DNA from: Rhodohalobacter sulfatireducens
Lineage (GTDB): Bacteria > Bacteroidota > Rhodothermia > Balneolales > Balneolaceae
Direction of reading: 5' to 3'
Length of the DNA: 64,000 nt
Assembly (NCBI RefSeq): GCF_022012475.1
Contig: NZ_JAKLWS010000023.1
Coordinates: forward strand, 1-64,000
The notes below the pieces were generated by a model, which had not been told where the DNA came from, searched no databases, and was given only the letters and a program-made list of their open reading frames with translations. Below, one piece after another: positions 19,649 to 29,158 of this stretch (the first letter of the stretch is position 1; every line of letters begins with the position of its first letter). Both the position numbers and the translations under genes were made by a program.

Positions 19649-19657
19649 CAGTCCAAC

Positions 19658-20044
19658 ATGGCACAAGAAAATTACATTGGCCGAAGAAAGACGTCAACTG
19701 CACGCCTCTACATTAGCGATGGAAGCGGGGATTTTGTGATAAACGATAAGCCTATTGAAGATTACTTCAGTACAAAGGCTCGATATAATATCGCTAAATT
19801 TCCACTTGAACTCACCGAGATGGATGGCAAATATGATATTAAAGTAACCGTTCGCGGTGGCGGCGTAACCGGACAAGCCGGAGCCGTTTCCCTGGCCCTC
19901 GCACGTGCGATCGACGATCTTAATGAGGACAAACACGGAATTTTGAAAGAGAACGGACTTCTGACACGAGACGACAGAATGGTTGAACGTAAAAAATACG
20001 GCCAGCCTAAAGCTCGTAAGAAATTCCAGTTCTCAAAACGGTAA
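19658..20044 (+). CDS. rpsI: 30S ribosomal protein S9
   Basis: S9 lies in the small-subunit head, where its C-terminal tail touches the P-site tRNA. The 128 residues show YIGRRKTSTARLYI at the start, VTVRGGGVTGQAGAVSLALA in the middle and the basic tail GQPKARKKFQFSKR. It is co-transcribed with rplM. Confidence 0.97.
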   Translation: MAQENYIGRRKTSTARLYISDGSGDFVINDKPIEDYFSTKARYNIAKFPLELTEMDGKYDIKVTVRGGGVTGQAGAVSLALARAIDDLNEDKHGILKENGLLTRDDRMVERKKYGQPKARKKFQFSKR

Positions 20045-20125
20045 TTTTTTGGTTTAAGGTTTCAAGTCTAAAGTTTAAGGTTATTTAAACTTTGAACATT
20101 GAACTTTAAACATTCAACACACTCA
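20045..20125. repeat. Degenerate simple repeat patch upstream of rpsB
   Basis: The stretch alternates GGTTTAAGGTTTCAAGTCTA-like words with their inverse (TTGAACATTGAACTTTAAAC), giving an imperfect inverted repeat of short units. Similar patches lie before smc (23694-23909). No gene is seen in it. The following 110 bases, to the rpsB start, may hold the rpsB leader. Confidence 0.5.
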
Positions 20126-20238
20126 AAACACATATGCAGCGACCTGACGTCGGGTGTTCTGTTTCGAAAACTTCGGGCAGGATTGGCGAGCAGGGTTGAC
20201 CTGTGTAGAGGACTAACTCAAACATACATACTTAAAAA

Positions 20239-21243
20239 ATGCCTAAAGCTTCATCAGTACAAGAACTATTGAAATCAGGTGCCCACTTCGGACACCTTAC
20301 CCGCCGGTGGAATCCAAAAATGAAAGAGTTCATCTTCATGGCTCGAAACGGAATCCACATCATCGATCTCAAGAAAACAGAAAAATACCTGCAGGAAGCT
20401 CTCGACGAGGTAACCAAACTTGCCCGATCCGGTAAAACAATTCTTTTTGCGGGTACAAAGAAACAAGCACAAGATATTATAAGAACAGAGGCAATTCGAT
20501 GCGGAATGCCTTTTATAACTCATCGTTGGTTGGGAGGAATGCTTACCAACTTCAGTACTGTTCGTAAGAGTATCTCTCGAATGGAAGAGATCGAAAAAAT
20601 GAAAACCGACGGTACGTTCGACGAACTCACTAAAAAAGAGGGGTTAATGCTCGAGCGTGAACGTGAAAAACTGGAGCAAACACTGGGCGGTATTGCAAAT
20701 ATGAATCGCCTTCCGGGTGCAATTTTTGTAGTTGATACCATCAAGGAAAGTATTGCGATGAATGAGGCTGTGAAGCTGAACATCCCGATTGTGGCCATGG
20801 TGGATACGAATAGCGATCCTGATATCCCGGATTATATTATTCCGGCTAATGATGATTCAGCACGAACTATTCAGCTCGTAACGTCACTCGTTGCTGATGC
20901 AATTATTGAAGGTAATGCCGAACGTGAAGCCATGAAAGAGGAAGAACTCATGGAAGAAGCAGCCAAAGAAGCGAAGAAAGACACCGGGTCAGACGATGAT
21001 GATTCTGATGACGGGCCGGTTAAAGTAAGACGCAGAAAACGGCGCAGAAAGAAAACAAGTGATAAAGATTCTTCAAAGTCCGACTCTGACAAAGAAAAAG
21101 ATGATGATGAGGACGATTCATCAGAAGAAGAGGAGTCAACTGAGGAATCAAAATCTGATGAAAAAGAATCAAAAGCCAAAAAAGAAGAGTCTTCCGAAGA
21201 TGATACCAATGAGGAAGAAAAAGAAGACTCTGAAAAAAAATAA
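20239..21243 (+). CDS. rpsB: 30S ribosomal protein S2 with long charged C-terminal tail
   Basis: S2 binds late to the small subunit, next to S1. Residues 1 to about 230 are a normal S2 core: LKSGAHFGHLTRRWNPKM, IDLKKTEKYL, MPFITHRWLGGMLTNFSTV and AMVDTNSDPDIPDYIIPAND. About 100 further residues are low-complexity: first an acidic Asp/Ser stretch, then a basic patch VRRRKRRRKK, then alternating Glu/Ser/Lys/Asp to the end. S2 is normally 230-260 residues, so the tail is an addition. It could be an adaptation to salt or an RNA/protein contact; this is inference. It precedes tsf by 33 bases. Confidence 0.96.
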   Translation: MPKASSVQELLKSGAHFGHLTRRWNPKMKEFIFMARNGIHIIDLKKTEKYLQEALDEVTKLARSGKTILFAGTKKQAQDIIRTEAIRCGMPFITHRWLGGMLTNFSTVRKSISRMEEIEKMKTDGTFDELTKKEGLMLEREREKLEQTLGGIANMNRLPGAIFVVDTIKESIAMNEAVKLNIPIVAMVDTNSDPDIPDYIIPANDDSARTIQLVTSLVADAIIEGNAEREAMKEEELMEEAAKEAKKDTGSDDDDSDDGPVKVRRRKRRRKKTSDKDSSKSDSDKEKDDDEDDSSEEEESTEESKSDEKESKAKKEESSEDDTNEEEKEDSEKK

Positions 21244-21276
21244 TTCTGAAACTAAAATTGTAGAAACCTTTCAGTC

Positions 21277-22107
21277 ATGAGTATTAGTGCAAAAGATGTA
21301 ATGAAACTACGTGAGGCTACCGGTGCCGGTATGATGGATTGCAAAAAAGCCCTCACGGAAGCCGATGGAGATTTTGACAGAGCTGTTGAAATTCTTCGTA
21401 AAAAAGGACAACAAGTATCTGAAAAAAGAGCGGATCGTGAAGCCAACCAAGGCCTGATCCTCATCAACATAAGTGATGACCATTCCAAAGCAGCAGCAAT
21501 CGAGGTCAATTGCGAGACAGACTTTGTAGCCAGAAATGATGATTTTCAGGCAAGTGCACAGTCATTCCTGGATGTGGCGTTTGAAAAAGAGATTGGGTCT
21601 ATTGATGAATTGAAACAGCAAGAGATCGACGGGCTGACCATTGCTAAACATCTCGACGAGATGGTTGGTAAGATTGGTGAGAAGATCAAAATCGGACGAG
21701 TTCTATTCATAGAATCTTCCGGTGACCTTGTAAAATACATTCATCCCGGAAACCAGTTGGGTGTTATTGTTGAATTTGAAAGTTCAATCGATGATGCCGA
21801 TGTAGCCAAAGACGTAGCGATGCAGATTGCAGCGATGAATCCACTTGCCGTTACAAGAGATGGTGTGGATACATCTATCGTGGAAAAAGAACTGGAAATT
21901 GCCAAAGAGCAACTGCTCAATGAAGGTAAACCTGCCGAAATCGCGGAGAAAGCATCACAAGGTAAACTTCGTCGTTTCTATGAAGAGCGAGTTCTCCTGG
22001 AACAAAAATTTGTAAAAGATAACGGTATATCCGTTAAAGAGTACCTTGAGCAAAACGATGCTCCGCTCGTCAGGTCCTATCACAGGTTACAGCTTGGCGA
22101 AGCTTAA
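21277..22107 (+). CDS. tsf: Elongation factor Ts
   Basis: EF-Ts exchanges GDP for GTP on EF-Tu. The 276 residues show the N-terminal UBA-like domain with VMKLREATGAGMMDCKKAL, the EVNCETDFVARND motif that contacts EF-Tu, and the C-terminal part ending FVKDNGISVKEYL. It follows rpsB, as in most bacteria, and is closed by a strong terminator. Confidence 0.97.
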   Translation: MSISAKDVMKLREATGAGMMDCKKALTEADGDFDRAVEILRKKGQQVSEKRADREANQGLILINISDDHSKAAAIEVNCETDFVARNDDFQASAQSFLDVAFEKEIGSIDELKQQEIDGLTIAKHLDEMVGKIGEKIKIGRVLFIESSGDLVKYIHPGNQLGVIVEFESSIDDADVAKDVAMQIAAMNPLAVTRDGVDTSIVEKELEIAKEQLLNEGKPAEIAEKASQGKLRRFYEERVLLEQKFVKDNGISVKEYLEQNDAPLVRSYHRLQLGEA

Positions 22108-22118
22108 TTTTCTTGTTT

Positions 22119-22150
22119 AAAAAAGCTACCTTCCCGGTAGCTTTTTTTTT
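22119..22150 (+). terminator. Rho-independent terminator after tsf
   Basis: AAAAGCTACC and GGTAGCTTTT form a ten-base stem around TTCCC, followed by a T-run. It begins 12 bases after the tsf stop codon. Confidence 0.93.
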
Positions 22151-22228
22151 GTCTTATATTTATGTCATTCGCCTTCTTCAAAAGGGAGGGGGACTTTTCA
22201 AATATCAAAACATCAAAATCAAAAGATC

Positions 22229-22954
22229 TTGGCTACACCATACAAACGCATTCTATTAAAATTAAGCGGCGAAGCACTTTTAGGGGAACAGGGACACGGT
22301 ATCGACGCAGACATCCTCTCTGCCTATGCCGATGAAATTAAAGCGGTAAAAGAAGCGGGCTTTGAAGTTTCCGTTGTTATTGGCGGAGGGAATATTTTCA
22401 GGGGAGTGAAAGGAGCAACCGAAGGAATGGATCGAGTTCAGGGCGATTACATGGGGATGCTTGCCACTATGATCAACAGTATGGCCCTGCAGGATGCCCT
22501 TGAGCGTAAAGGAGTTCATACTCGTTTAATGAGTGCCATTCGCATGGAAGAGATAGCCGAACCTTATATTCGTCGGCGTGCAATACGTCACCTCGAAAAA
22601 GGCCGGGTAATTATCTTCGGAGCCGGCACAGGAAATCCCTATTTCACCACAGATACAGCCGCCTCATTGCGGGCTATAGAAATAGAAGCAGATGTGATTT
22701 TGAAAGGTACCCGTGTAGATGGTATTTACGATTCCGATCCCGAGAAGAATGCAGAAGCCAAAATGTTTGACACCATAACCGGTGAGGAAGTACTCAACCG
22801 ACGTCTGGATGTGATGGATTTGACTGCTTTCACCCTGTGTCGTGAAAATAAAACGCCTATCATTGTTTTCAACATGAATACGCCAAACAACCTGCTGAAA
22901 GTTGTGACGCAAAGTGAACAAGTTGGCTCAACAGTTGTTTGGGATAAATCGTAG
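22229..22954 (+). CDS. pyrH: UMP kinase
   Basis: PyrH phosphorylates UMP to UDP for nucleotide synthesis. The 241 residues belong to the amino-acid-kinase family: [44 protein letters not shown], and the phosphate/UMP region [20 protein letters not shown]. The start is a TTG at 22229. It is cut off from tsf by the terminator, so it probably has its own promoter in the 78-base gap or relies on read-through. Confidence 0.97.
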   Translation: MATPYKRILLKLSGEALLGEQGHGIDADILSAYADEIKAVKEAGFEVSVVIGGGNIFRGVKGATEGMDRVQGDYMGMLATMINSMALQDALERKGVHTRLMSAIRMEEIAEPYIRRRAIRHLEKGRVIIFGAGTGNPYFTTDTAASLRAIEIEADVILKGTRVDGIYDSDPEKNAEAKMFDTITGEEVLNRRLDVMDLTAFTLCRENKTPIIVFNMNTPNNLLKVVTQSEQVGSTVVWDKS

Positions 22955-23118
22955 TTTTTTTAAATTGGTTGGTTGTCATTCGCTATTTTATCTTGAATGA
23001 ATAAATTATACCGATTTCTTAATTCAAGAAACAGGAACCGGTATTTGGAGCTAAATTGATGAGAAGTAAAAGTCCTCATCAGATTTAAACCTCAGACTAA
23101 CGATCAAATCTCTGAATT

Positions 23119-23688
23119 ATGATACCTGAAGAACTGAAACTGATTATTGAGACTGCCGACGAAAGCATGGACGAAGCTGTTAAATTCTGCAAGAAAGAGT
23201 TTTCTCACATTCGAGCCGGCAAGGCAACACCAAGCCTGCTTGATGGCGTTAAAGTTGATTATTACGGATCTATGACACCTTTAAATCAATTAGCCAACGT
23301 CTCAGCTCCCGAAGCCCGCCTGCTTACAGTTCAGCCATACGACAAGTCGGCGATGGAAGATATTGAGAAGGCCATTATGTCCGCCGGACTTGGCCTGAAC
23401 CCCAACAACGATGGCACAATCATACGAATCCCTTTGCCAATGCTCTCTGAAGAGCGCCGCACTGAACTTGTAAAACATGCCGGAGAAGTAGCTGAAAATG
23501 CCCGAATCAGCATCCGGAATATTCGAAGAAATGCCAACGATGAGATTAAGAACACTGTAAAAGAGGAATCTCTCCCTGAAGACAGTAAATTTGAAGCTGA
23601 GGAAGAGATCCAGTCCATTACCGACGCTCATACAAAAAAGGTGGATGAGATGCTGGAGACGAAAGAAAAAGAAATTATGACGGTATAA
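23119..23688 (+). CDS. frr: Ribosome recycling factor
   Basis: RRF, with EF-G, splits the post-termination ribosome. The 189 residues include the tRNA-mimic helices: FSHIRAGKATPSLLDGVKVD, YYGSMTPLNQLANVSAPEAR, LTVQPYDKSAMEDIEKAI and IRIPLPMLSEERRTELVKHA. It follows pyrH after 164 bases. The pyrH-frr order is conserved across bacteria. Confidence 0.97.
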   Translation: MIPEELKLIIETADESMDEAVKFCKKEFSHIRAGKATPSLLDGVKVDYYGSMTPLNQLANVSAPEARLLTVQPYDKSAMEDIEKAIMSAGLGLNPNNDGTIIRIPLPMLSEERRTELVKHAGEVAENARISIRNIRRNANDEIKNTVKEESLPEDSKFEAEEEIQSITDAHTKKVDEMLETKEKEIMTV

Positions 23689-23693
23689 GAGTT

Positions 23694-23909
23694 TCAGGTT
23701 TCGAGTTACAGGTTCCAGGTTCAATCTCATAACAGAATTACGAATCAAAATTGTATCTTTGGATTGAATTCTATTTGATTTCTAAAACATCTCTACAATT
23801 ATTACAACCAATTATGATAAAATGGGGGCATGTTCAATATTTCATCTCTGAACCCTTAAAACCTTTAACTTTGAACCTGGAACTTCCAACCTGTATCCTG
23901 TAACCTGCC
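23694..23909. repeat. Degenerate inverted simple repeats upstream of smc
   Basis: A left patch (23694-23725) of words like CAGGTTTCGAGTTACAGGTT and a right patch (about 23848-23909) of TTGAACCTGGAACTTCCAAC-like words are roughly inverse to each other, with about 120 AT-rich bases between. No gene is seen here. The right patch runs up to the smc start codon. Confidence 0.5.
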
Positions 23910-26900
23910 ATGTATATATCCGAATTAGAATTACAGGGTTTCAAAAGTTTTGCCCACAAGACACACGTAAAATTTGATAACGGGATAACTGCTATCGTCG
24001 GGCCAAACGGGTGTGGTAAATCAAACATTGTGGATGCCCTCCGCTGGGTGCTTGGCGAACAGCGACCTACCCTCCTGCGATCAAGTTCCATGAGCAATGT
24101 GATTTTTAACGGAACGGCCAAAAAGAAAGCGTTGGGTATGGCGGATGTCTCTCTCACTTTTGTAAATAATAAGGGAATTCTACCGGTTGAATACAGTGAA
24201 CTGACTATTACGCGAAGACTTTACCGTTCTGGTGACAGTGAATACCTGATTAATAATACAGCCTGCCGACTCAAAGATATCATGGAGCTATTTATGGATA
24301 CGGGCATGAGTTCCGATGCCTATTCCGTAATTGAGCTTAAAATGGTTGAAGAAATTCTAAACGATCGGAATAATGATCGACGCCGTCTATTTGAAGAAGC
24401 GGCTGGTGTGACTCGTTACAAGGAAAAGCGAAAACAAACCCTGCGTAAACTGGATGATACACTTAAAGATCTCACCCGGCTCGAAGATATTTTAATTGAG
24501 ATCCGAAAGAAAGCAAGGTCTCTTGAAAGACAGGCTGAAAAAGCAGCAAAAGCAAAAAAGCTTAAAAAAGAGCTCGTACATCTCGACAAAGCTTACACCC
24601 TTCACGAGTACAAATCTATCCAGGACGAACTTGATCCGCTTCAAACCAAAATTGAAAATGCGGAAAAAGAAAAAAGTAAAATTGCGGAACGTCTGCAGGA
24701 ACTTGAGTCAGATGAGGAACGAGCCCGGACCAAGCTCCTGGAGAAAGAACGAAATGAGTCGGAGGCAAAGCGTAGAGTCAGCCAGTTAAGCTCAACCATT
24801 CGTGAATTACAAACCAATCTACAGATCACGAATGAAAAAATCAGCAATGAAGAGGGAGTCATTGAGCAATATGAATCTGATATTGAGCAGAGCCAGGTTG
24901 ATATCAAGGAGCTTACCGAGCTGAAAGAGCGTAACAATAGTAAGCTTGAAAAGCTGTCTGAGGAAAAGGAAAAATCAGAAAAATCTCTTGCTGAATCGAA
25001 GGAAAAATTCTCAGACGTTCAGCAAAAGTACACAAAAGTTCGGCATGAATTGTACGAACTTGAAATTGAGATTAGTGACGTCAACCAAAAACTGACCAAT
25101 CTTCAGTCAAACCGGATTAAGCTTGAATCCAGATTGGAAAACAGTGAGGATGATCAGGATCGGATCGACCAGGATATCAAGAATATTGAATCGGAAATTG
25201 ATGCTGCTAAAGAAAAACTTGAACAGGCACGAAAGCAGTCTGAGAAAATAAACCACCAGGTTGATGATAAGGAGCAGGAGCTTTTAGAATCGTCCCGGGA
25301 GAAAGATAATTTAGAAGAACAGAGAGAATCCCTGCGCGAGGAAATTCGATCTCTGAAAAGTAAAAAGGAAGCCGTCTCATCAGAAATTTCCTTGTTGCAG
25401 GGAATTGCCGAATCCAACGAAGCGATGCCTGCTTCCGTCAGCTATTTGATTGAAAATCACAATGAGGAGTTTAATCTCTTGAAACCGGTCGGTGAACTGC
25501 TGCAAACCGCTGAAGAGTATGCACCGGCACTCGATACAGCTTTGGGTGATGCTGTTAACTTTATCGTAACAGAATCACTGGATGACGCCATTCGAGCTTC
25601 CGAATTCCTAAAAGAAAATGACAAAGGCCGGGCAACATTTATTCCACTCGCTGAATTGAATGACTCTTACTCTACAGAAGCCGGCTCCATTGTTGAACAT
25701 GTTTGGTTTGATGATGAGTATAAACCCGTGGCTCAGCTTCTTCTGGGTTCCATATTCATAACCGACTCAATACAGGAAGGATCAACTCTGCTTAAAGATT
25801 CCGGAACATCGGCGGTTACTCCGAATGGTGATTTGATTACATCAAATAAGATTCTAAAAAGCGGAAGCAAGAATAAACAGGCCGGAATTCGACTGGGCCT
25901 TGAAGACAAGTTGAATAAACTGAATAAAAAAGAGTACGAGCTTGAAGGTAAGCTCGTGTCTAAAGAGGACGCTCTTGATGAGATCAACCGAGAATTAGAG
26001 CGAATTGATCTTGATTCTATCCGAAAGACTATTCGTGAGTTTCAGAAGACCAATCGGGAACTGGACCAACAGGTGAGCAGCTACCAATCAAGCATCCAGG
26101 TGTATCAGAAAAATATCAATGACCTGGAAAAGCGGAAGGATAAACTGGCTGGTAATCGAGATATGGCCATTGAAGAGCTTGAAAATCTTCAGCCAAAACA
26201 GAAAGAGCTCCAGAAGAAAATCACGGAGTTGGATAAACAGCAAAAAGAGAAGAAAGAAACACTTCAAAATCTTGAAGAAGAACGAGCGATTGCTCAAAAC
26301 CGGTACAACGACGCCCAACTGAAGCACCAGGACCTCTCAAATAAAACGGATAACCTGGAGAAAGATATTGAGCGAGCTGAGTCTGGTATCGAAAATATGA
26401 GGAGCCGCCAAGAGAGCCGAACAGAGTTGTTGGAGCAAAGCAAAGAGAAGATTGCCGAGTACCGTAAAAAGATTAGGGAAAGCGGTGAACAGCTTGAAAA
26501 AGCAAGAGCTCAAAAAAAAGAGGCGGACGAAAAACTTTCATTTGCTGAAGAAGCCAGTAGCAAACAACGCGGTAAAATCAATGAAGTTGAAAAGGAATTA
26601 AAAGAACTTCGAAAACGAAAAGAGGTGAATCTTGAATTGGTACATCATTTAACGATGGCCAAAGAGAAGTTTGAAATGAAAGCAGAGGGTCTGTCTGACC
26701 ACATTTGGGAAACATATGAGATATTGATGGACCAACTCTCAGAAGAGCTTCCTGAAGATATGGAACCCGATGAAGCCAAATCAAGAGTCAGTACTTTGCG
26801 TCAGAAGCTGAACCGAATTGGTGATGTGAACCCGCTGGCCATTGAGGAGTTTCGTGAAGAAAAAGAGCGGCTGGAATTCCATGAAGAGCAAATAAAAGAT

Positions 26901-27431
26901 CTCCGGGATGCAGAAGCGGAGATGCGGGAAACAATTGCCGAGATTAATGAAACAGCTACGGAAAGGTTCAGTGAAACGTTTGAGAAGATTCGAAACAATT
27001 TTAAGAATGTATTCAGTACACTTTTTAATGAGGATGATTTCTGCGATTTAGTAATCGATGAAGAAGCAGAAGATCCGTTGGAGGCCAAAATTGAGATCCG
27101 GGCAAATCCACGTGGTAAACGTCCTTCAAGTATTAATCAGCTATCCGGTGGTGAAAAAACACTTACAGCCATTGCCCTCCTCTTTGCAATCTATCTCGTA
27201 AAACCTTCTCCATTCTGTGTGCTTGACGAGGTAGACGCTCCGTTGGACGATGCCAACATCGAGCGATTCTCACAAATGATTAAGAAGTTCAGTGAGGATA
27301 CTCAGTTTATTATCATCACCCATAACAAAAAGACAATGTCTAAAGCTGAAATGATGTACGGCGTGACGATGCCGGAGACCGGAGTCAGCCGGTTGGTTGG
27401 CGTAAAGTTGGATGAGGTGGAGACGGTATAG
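23910..27431 (+). CDS. smc: Chromosome partition protein SMC
   Basis: SMC is the condensin ATPase that loops and segregates the chromosome. The 1173 residues fit the family. The head has Walker A GPNGCGKSNIVDALRW, and the C-terminal head has signature LSGGEKTLTAIALLFAI and Walker B FCVLDEVDAPLDDANIERF. Two long coiled coils (about 170-480 and 660-1000) flank a hinge at about 510-650. The neighbour downstream is convergent, with a stem-loop between them. The ATG at 23910 gives the standard N-terminus MYISELELQGFKSFA. Confidence 0.97.
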   Translation: MYISELELQGFKSFAHKTHVKFDNGITAIVGPNGCGKSNIVDALRWVLGEQRPTLLRSSSMSNVIFNGTAKKKALGMADVSLTFVNNKGILPVEYSELTITRRLYRSGDSEYLINNTACRLKDIMELFMDTGMSSDAYSVIELKMVEEILNDRNNDRRRLFEEAAGVTRYKEKRKQTLRKLDDTLKDLTRLEDILIEIRKKARSLERQAEKAAKAKKLKKELVHLDKAYTLHEYKSIQDELDPLQTKIENAEKEKSKIAERLQELESDEERARTKLLEKERNESEAKRRVSQLSSTIRELQTNLQITNEKISNEEGVIEQYESDIEQSQVDIKELTELKERNNSKLEKLSEEKEKSEKSLAESKEKFSDVQQKYTKVRHELYELEIEISDVNQKLTNLQSNRIKLESRLENSEDDQDRIDQDIKNIESEIDAAKEKLEQARKQSEKINHQVDDKEQELLESSREKDNLEEQRESLREEIRSLKSKKEAVSSEISLLQGIAESNEAMPASVSYLIENHNEEFNLLKPVGELLQTAEEYAPALDTALGDAVNFIVTESLDDAIRASEFLKENDKGRATFIPLAELNDSYSTEAGSIVEHVWFDDEYKPVAQLLLGSIFITDSIQEGSTLLKDSGTSAVTPNGDLITSNKILKSGSKNKQAGIRLGLEDKLNKLNKKEYELEGKLVSKEDALDEINRELERIDLDSIRKTIREFQKTNRELDQQVSSYQSSIQVYQKNINDLEKRKDKLAGNRDMAIEELENLQPKQKELQKKITELDKQQKEKKETLQNLEEERAIAQNRYNDAQLKHQDLSNKTDNLEKDIERAESGIENMRSRQESRTELLEQSKEKIAEYRKKIRESGEQLEKARAQKKEADEKLSFAEEASSKQRGKINEVEKELKELRKRKEVNLELVHHLTMAKEKFEMKAEGLSDHIWETYEILMDQLSEELPEDMEPDEAKSRVSTLRQKLNRIGDVNPLAIEEFREEKERLEFHEEQIKDLRDAEAEMRETIAEINETATERFSETFEKIRNNFKNVFSTLFNEDDFCDLVIDEEAEDPLEAKIEIRANPRGKRPSSINQLSGGEKTLTAIALLFAIYLVKPSPFCVLDEVDAPLDDANIERFSQMIKKFSEDTQFIIITHNKKTMSKAEMMYGVTMPETGVSRLVGVKLDEVETV

Positions 27432-27441
27432 GTAAGAAGGG

Positions 27442-27506
27442 AAGTCATCCGATGAGTATTTGAGATCAAATATTTATTCTTACCAGATCCACTCATTGGA
27501 TGACTT
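27442..27506. repeat. Inverted repeat between convergent smc and the VanY-like gene
   Basis: AAGTCATCCGATGAGT (27442-27457) and ACTCATTGGATGACTT (27491-27506) are inverted, 15 of 16 matching, the exception being a G-T pair, around a 33-base loop. It sits exactly between two convergent genes and may act as a bidirectional transcription end, though there is no T-run. Confidence 0.6.
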
Positions 27507-27512
27507 AGAGTA

Positions 27513-28286
27513 TTAATAATTATAACTAAGCACATCTACAGAAACACCATTCACGTAGTTTTGAACCATATCGATTTCTGTAGCCAGATCTGATCCTTCA
27601 AAACCCTGAATATCTTCATTCGTGAGGTGCCGATTATAGTACATTAAGAATTGGGACGCGAGCGGCATATAGGACCAATGCCATTTTTCTTCGTTATACC
27701 CGGTTCGGCCGTTGAGGCTTTTTTCGGTATAGGTCTGATAAAAGCCGAAATCGTTAGCATTTGCCTTTAACCACTCATACTCCTCTTTTCCCTGACCCTC
27801 TTCAAAATAGCTGTTGTTAAGGTTGTTGAGATCGATATCAGTTCCCCAGTGATGGCGAGAGGTCATCGGCATGGAGCTGTACTCAAGGATACCTAACGCT
27901 TTTTCCAGATCTGTTTCTGCTGTGGATTCATTCCATTTTCGATCCCATATCGCTTTTTGGTATTCAAAATTTCGTGTACCTGATACAATAATCAGAGATA
28001 TTCCATCTTGTTTAGCGCTATCCGACATCGCCTGGAAAGCTTCGTAAGTCTTTTTATGGAGATATACTTCTTTGTTGGCATCTTCCGGATCAACCTCTAC
28101 AAAATCTTCATGGGTTTTAAAATTAAACTGACCCGTCACAAACTCCTCTGAAATATCGACTCTCAATGAATCATTTACCTCAGTTTGTGTTTCCTCGGAA
28201 GTTGAGTTCTGCATATCGTTGGATGGAGATTTTTCTCCGCTGCAACTGATCAATAAAATTGAAAACAAAAAAATAAATGGTCTCAT
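27513..28286 (-). CDS. VanY-like M15 family D-alanyl-D-alanine carboxypeptidase, lipoprotein
   Basis: This family trims the terminal D-Ala from peptidoglycan stem peptides. The 257-residue protein has a lipoprotein signal (FLFSILLISC, Cys at about residue 15). The zinc site is visible in SRHHWGTDIDL and in KWHWSY near the C-terminus, with GTRNFEYQKAIWDRKW upstream as the usual SGxR-type strand. It is on the opposite strand from smc. It could instead be an LD-carboxypeptidase; the motifs do not separate the two. Confidence 0.88.
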   Translation of the reverse strand: MRPFIFLFSILLISCSGEKSPSNDMQNSTSEETQTEVNDSLRVDISEEFVTGQFNFKTHEDFVEVDPEDANKEVYLHKKTYEAFQAMSDSAKQDGISLIIVSGTRNFEYQKAIWDRKWNESTAETDLEKALGILEYSSMPMTSRHHWGTDIDLNNLNNSYFEEGQGKEEYEWLKANANDFGFYQTYTEKSLNGRTGYNEEKWHWSYMPLASQFLMYYNRHLTNEDIQGFEGSDLATEIDMVQNYVNGVSVDVLSYNY

Positions 28287-28298
28287 AAATTAAAAAAG

Positions 28299-28455
28299 TG
28301 ATTAGTTGTTGGTTGTCAGTAGTTGATGGCTTGTTGATTTTTTCAAATGAATGAATGTACAAAAGTCTGGCCTGTGTCTTCACAAAAGCAGGGTATCCTG
28401 AACAGTCGAAACGCCATTCATAACATAATGAACAACGAACAACCAACCATTGACA
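28299..28455. repeat. Degenerate GTTGTTGGTTG / CAACCAACC inverted patch
   Basis: Between the VanY-like and SH3 lipoprotein genes, 28299-28330 is rich in GTTGTTGGTTG words and 28430-28455 in the inverse (AACAACGAACAACCAACCAT). The 100 bases between show no gene. This is a third example of degenerate inverted word patches in gaps of this window. Confidence 0.4.
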
Positions 28456-28459
28456 AAAA

Positions 28460-29158
28460 TTATAATTCTTCGATAAACTTCCCGTAAATCCAGCCTGTGA
28501 TATTATCCCGTGTAGTAATTTCATACCATCTTTCGCCGCTCATTGGCTCTATATTCTCTTTACTGATGGTGGCTTCAATCGTACCATATTCAGCAGTAGA
28601 GACAGAAACCCGGACAGAATCAATTTGATCAGACAAAATGGTTACAGCTTTACCAGTCGTAAGATTAATTTGTTGACCATTTTGAACAAATGTCGCATCT
28701 CTACTGAGAATGGCCTCCTTACTATTTCCCGAGTTGTAGAAATCAAGAATTTCAACAATTGTGCCTTCTCGAGCGACAACGCCCACGGAGGTAGATTCTG
28801 TAGTATGATCACTGCGAATTATTACGTTCGATCCGGTTACACGCCCTTCTGTTGCAAGGTTTGCACGTGCAATTTGATCGATCTTTTCCTCAGCTTCGGA
28901 TTGAAATTGTCCGTTCGGAAATCGGTTTAAGTATGTTTGAAAAACCGCAGCACTAGAATCATCTCTTATAGACTCCCAGTAACGAAGTTCTAAAAGTTGT
29001 TGAGCATCCTCAACAAATTCACCTTCGGGATTTTCTTCAACATATGTCTTGTAAGCTTCATAGGTATCCTCTTGCTGGGCTTCTTGCCAGGTATAAGAAT
29101 TGCAACCGTACAAAAGAAATAGCGGGAATAGTAAAATAAGCAAAAAATATTTATTCAT
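28460..29158 (-). CDS. Lipoprotein with TPR-like N-terminus and SH3-like C-terminal domain
   Basis: The start was placed at the ATG at 29158 because it gives a clean lipoprotein signal (MNKYFLLILLFPLFLLYGC). The upstream in-frame ATG would add 17 unlikely residues. Of 232 residues, about 20-95 hold two helical repeats of the type AYKTYVEENPEGEFVEDAQQ and FQTYLNRFPNGQFQSEAEEK, and the C-terminus (GERWYEITTRDNITGWIYGK) is a bacterial SH3 domain, often a peptidoglycan or protein-binding module. The middle (about 105-180) looks like a second SH3-type fold (VIIRSDHTTESTSVGVV). Function unknown; probably cell-envelope. It is next to the eCIS locus but separated by 277 bases. Confidence 0.78.
   Translation of the reverse strand: MNKYFLLILLFPLFLLYGCNSYTWQEAQQEDTYEAYKTYVEENPEGEFVEDAQQLLELRYWESIRDDSSAAVFQTYLNRFPNGQFQSEAEEKIDQIARANLATEGRVTGSNVIIRSDHTTESTSVGVVAREGTIVEILDFYNSGNSKEAILSRDATFVQNGQQINLTTGKAVTILSDQIDSVRVSVSTAEYGTIEATISKENIEPMSGERWYEITTRDNITGWIYGKFIEEL

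Noticed and set aside
20126-20238. Structured rpsB leader RNA
   Set aside because: The region could fold, and autoregulatory S2 leaders exist in other bacteria, but I could not identify a conserved motif, so it is not listed.
20939-21243. Frameshift at the end of rpsB
   Set aside because: The long tail could suggest a sequencing or frame error, but it is an unbroken low-complexity acidic/basic stretch ending at a normal stop with tsf following, so it is a real extension.
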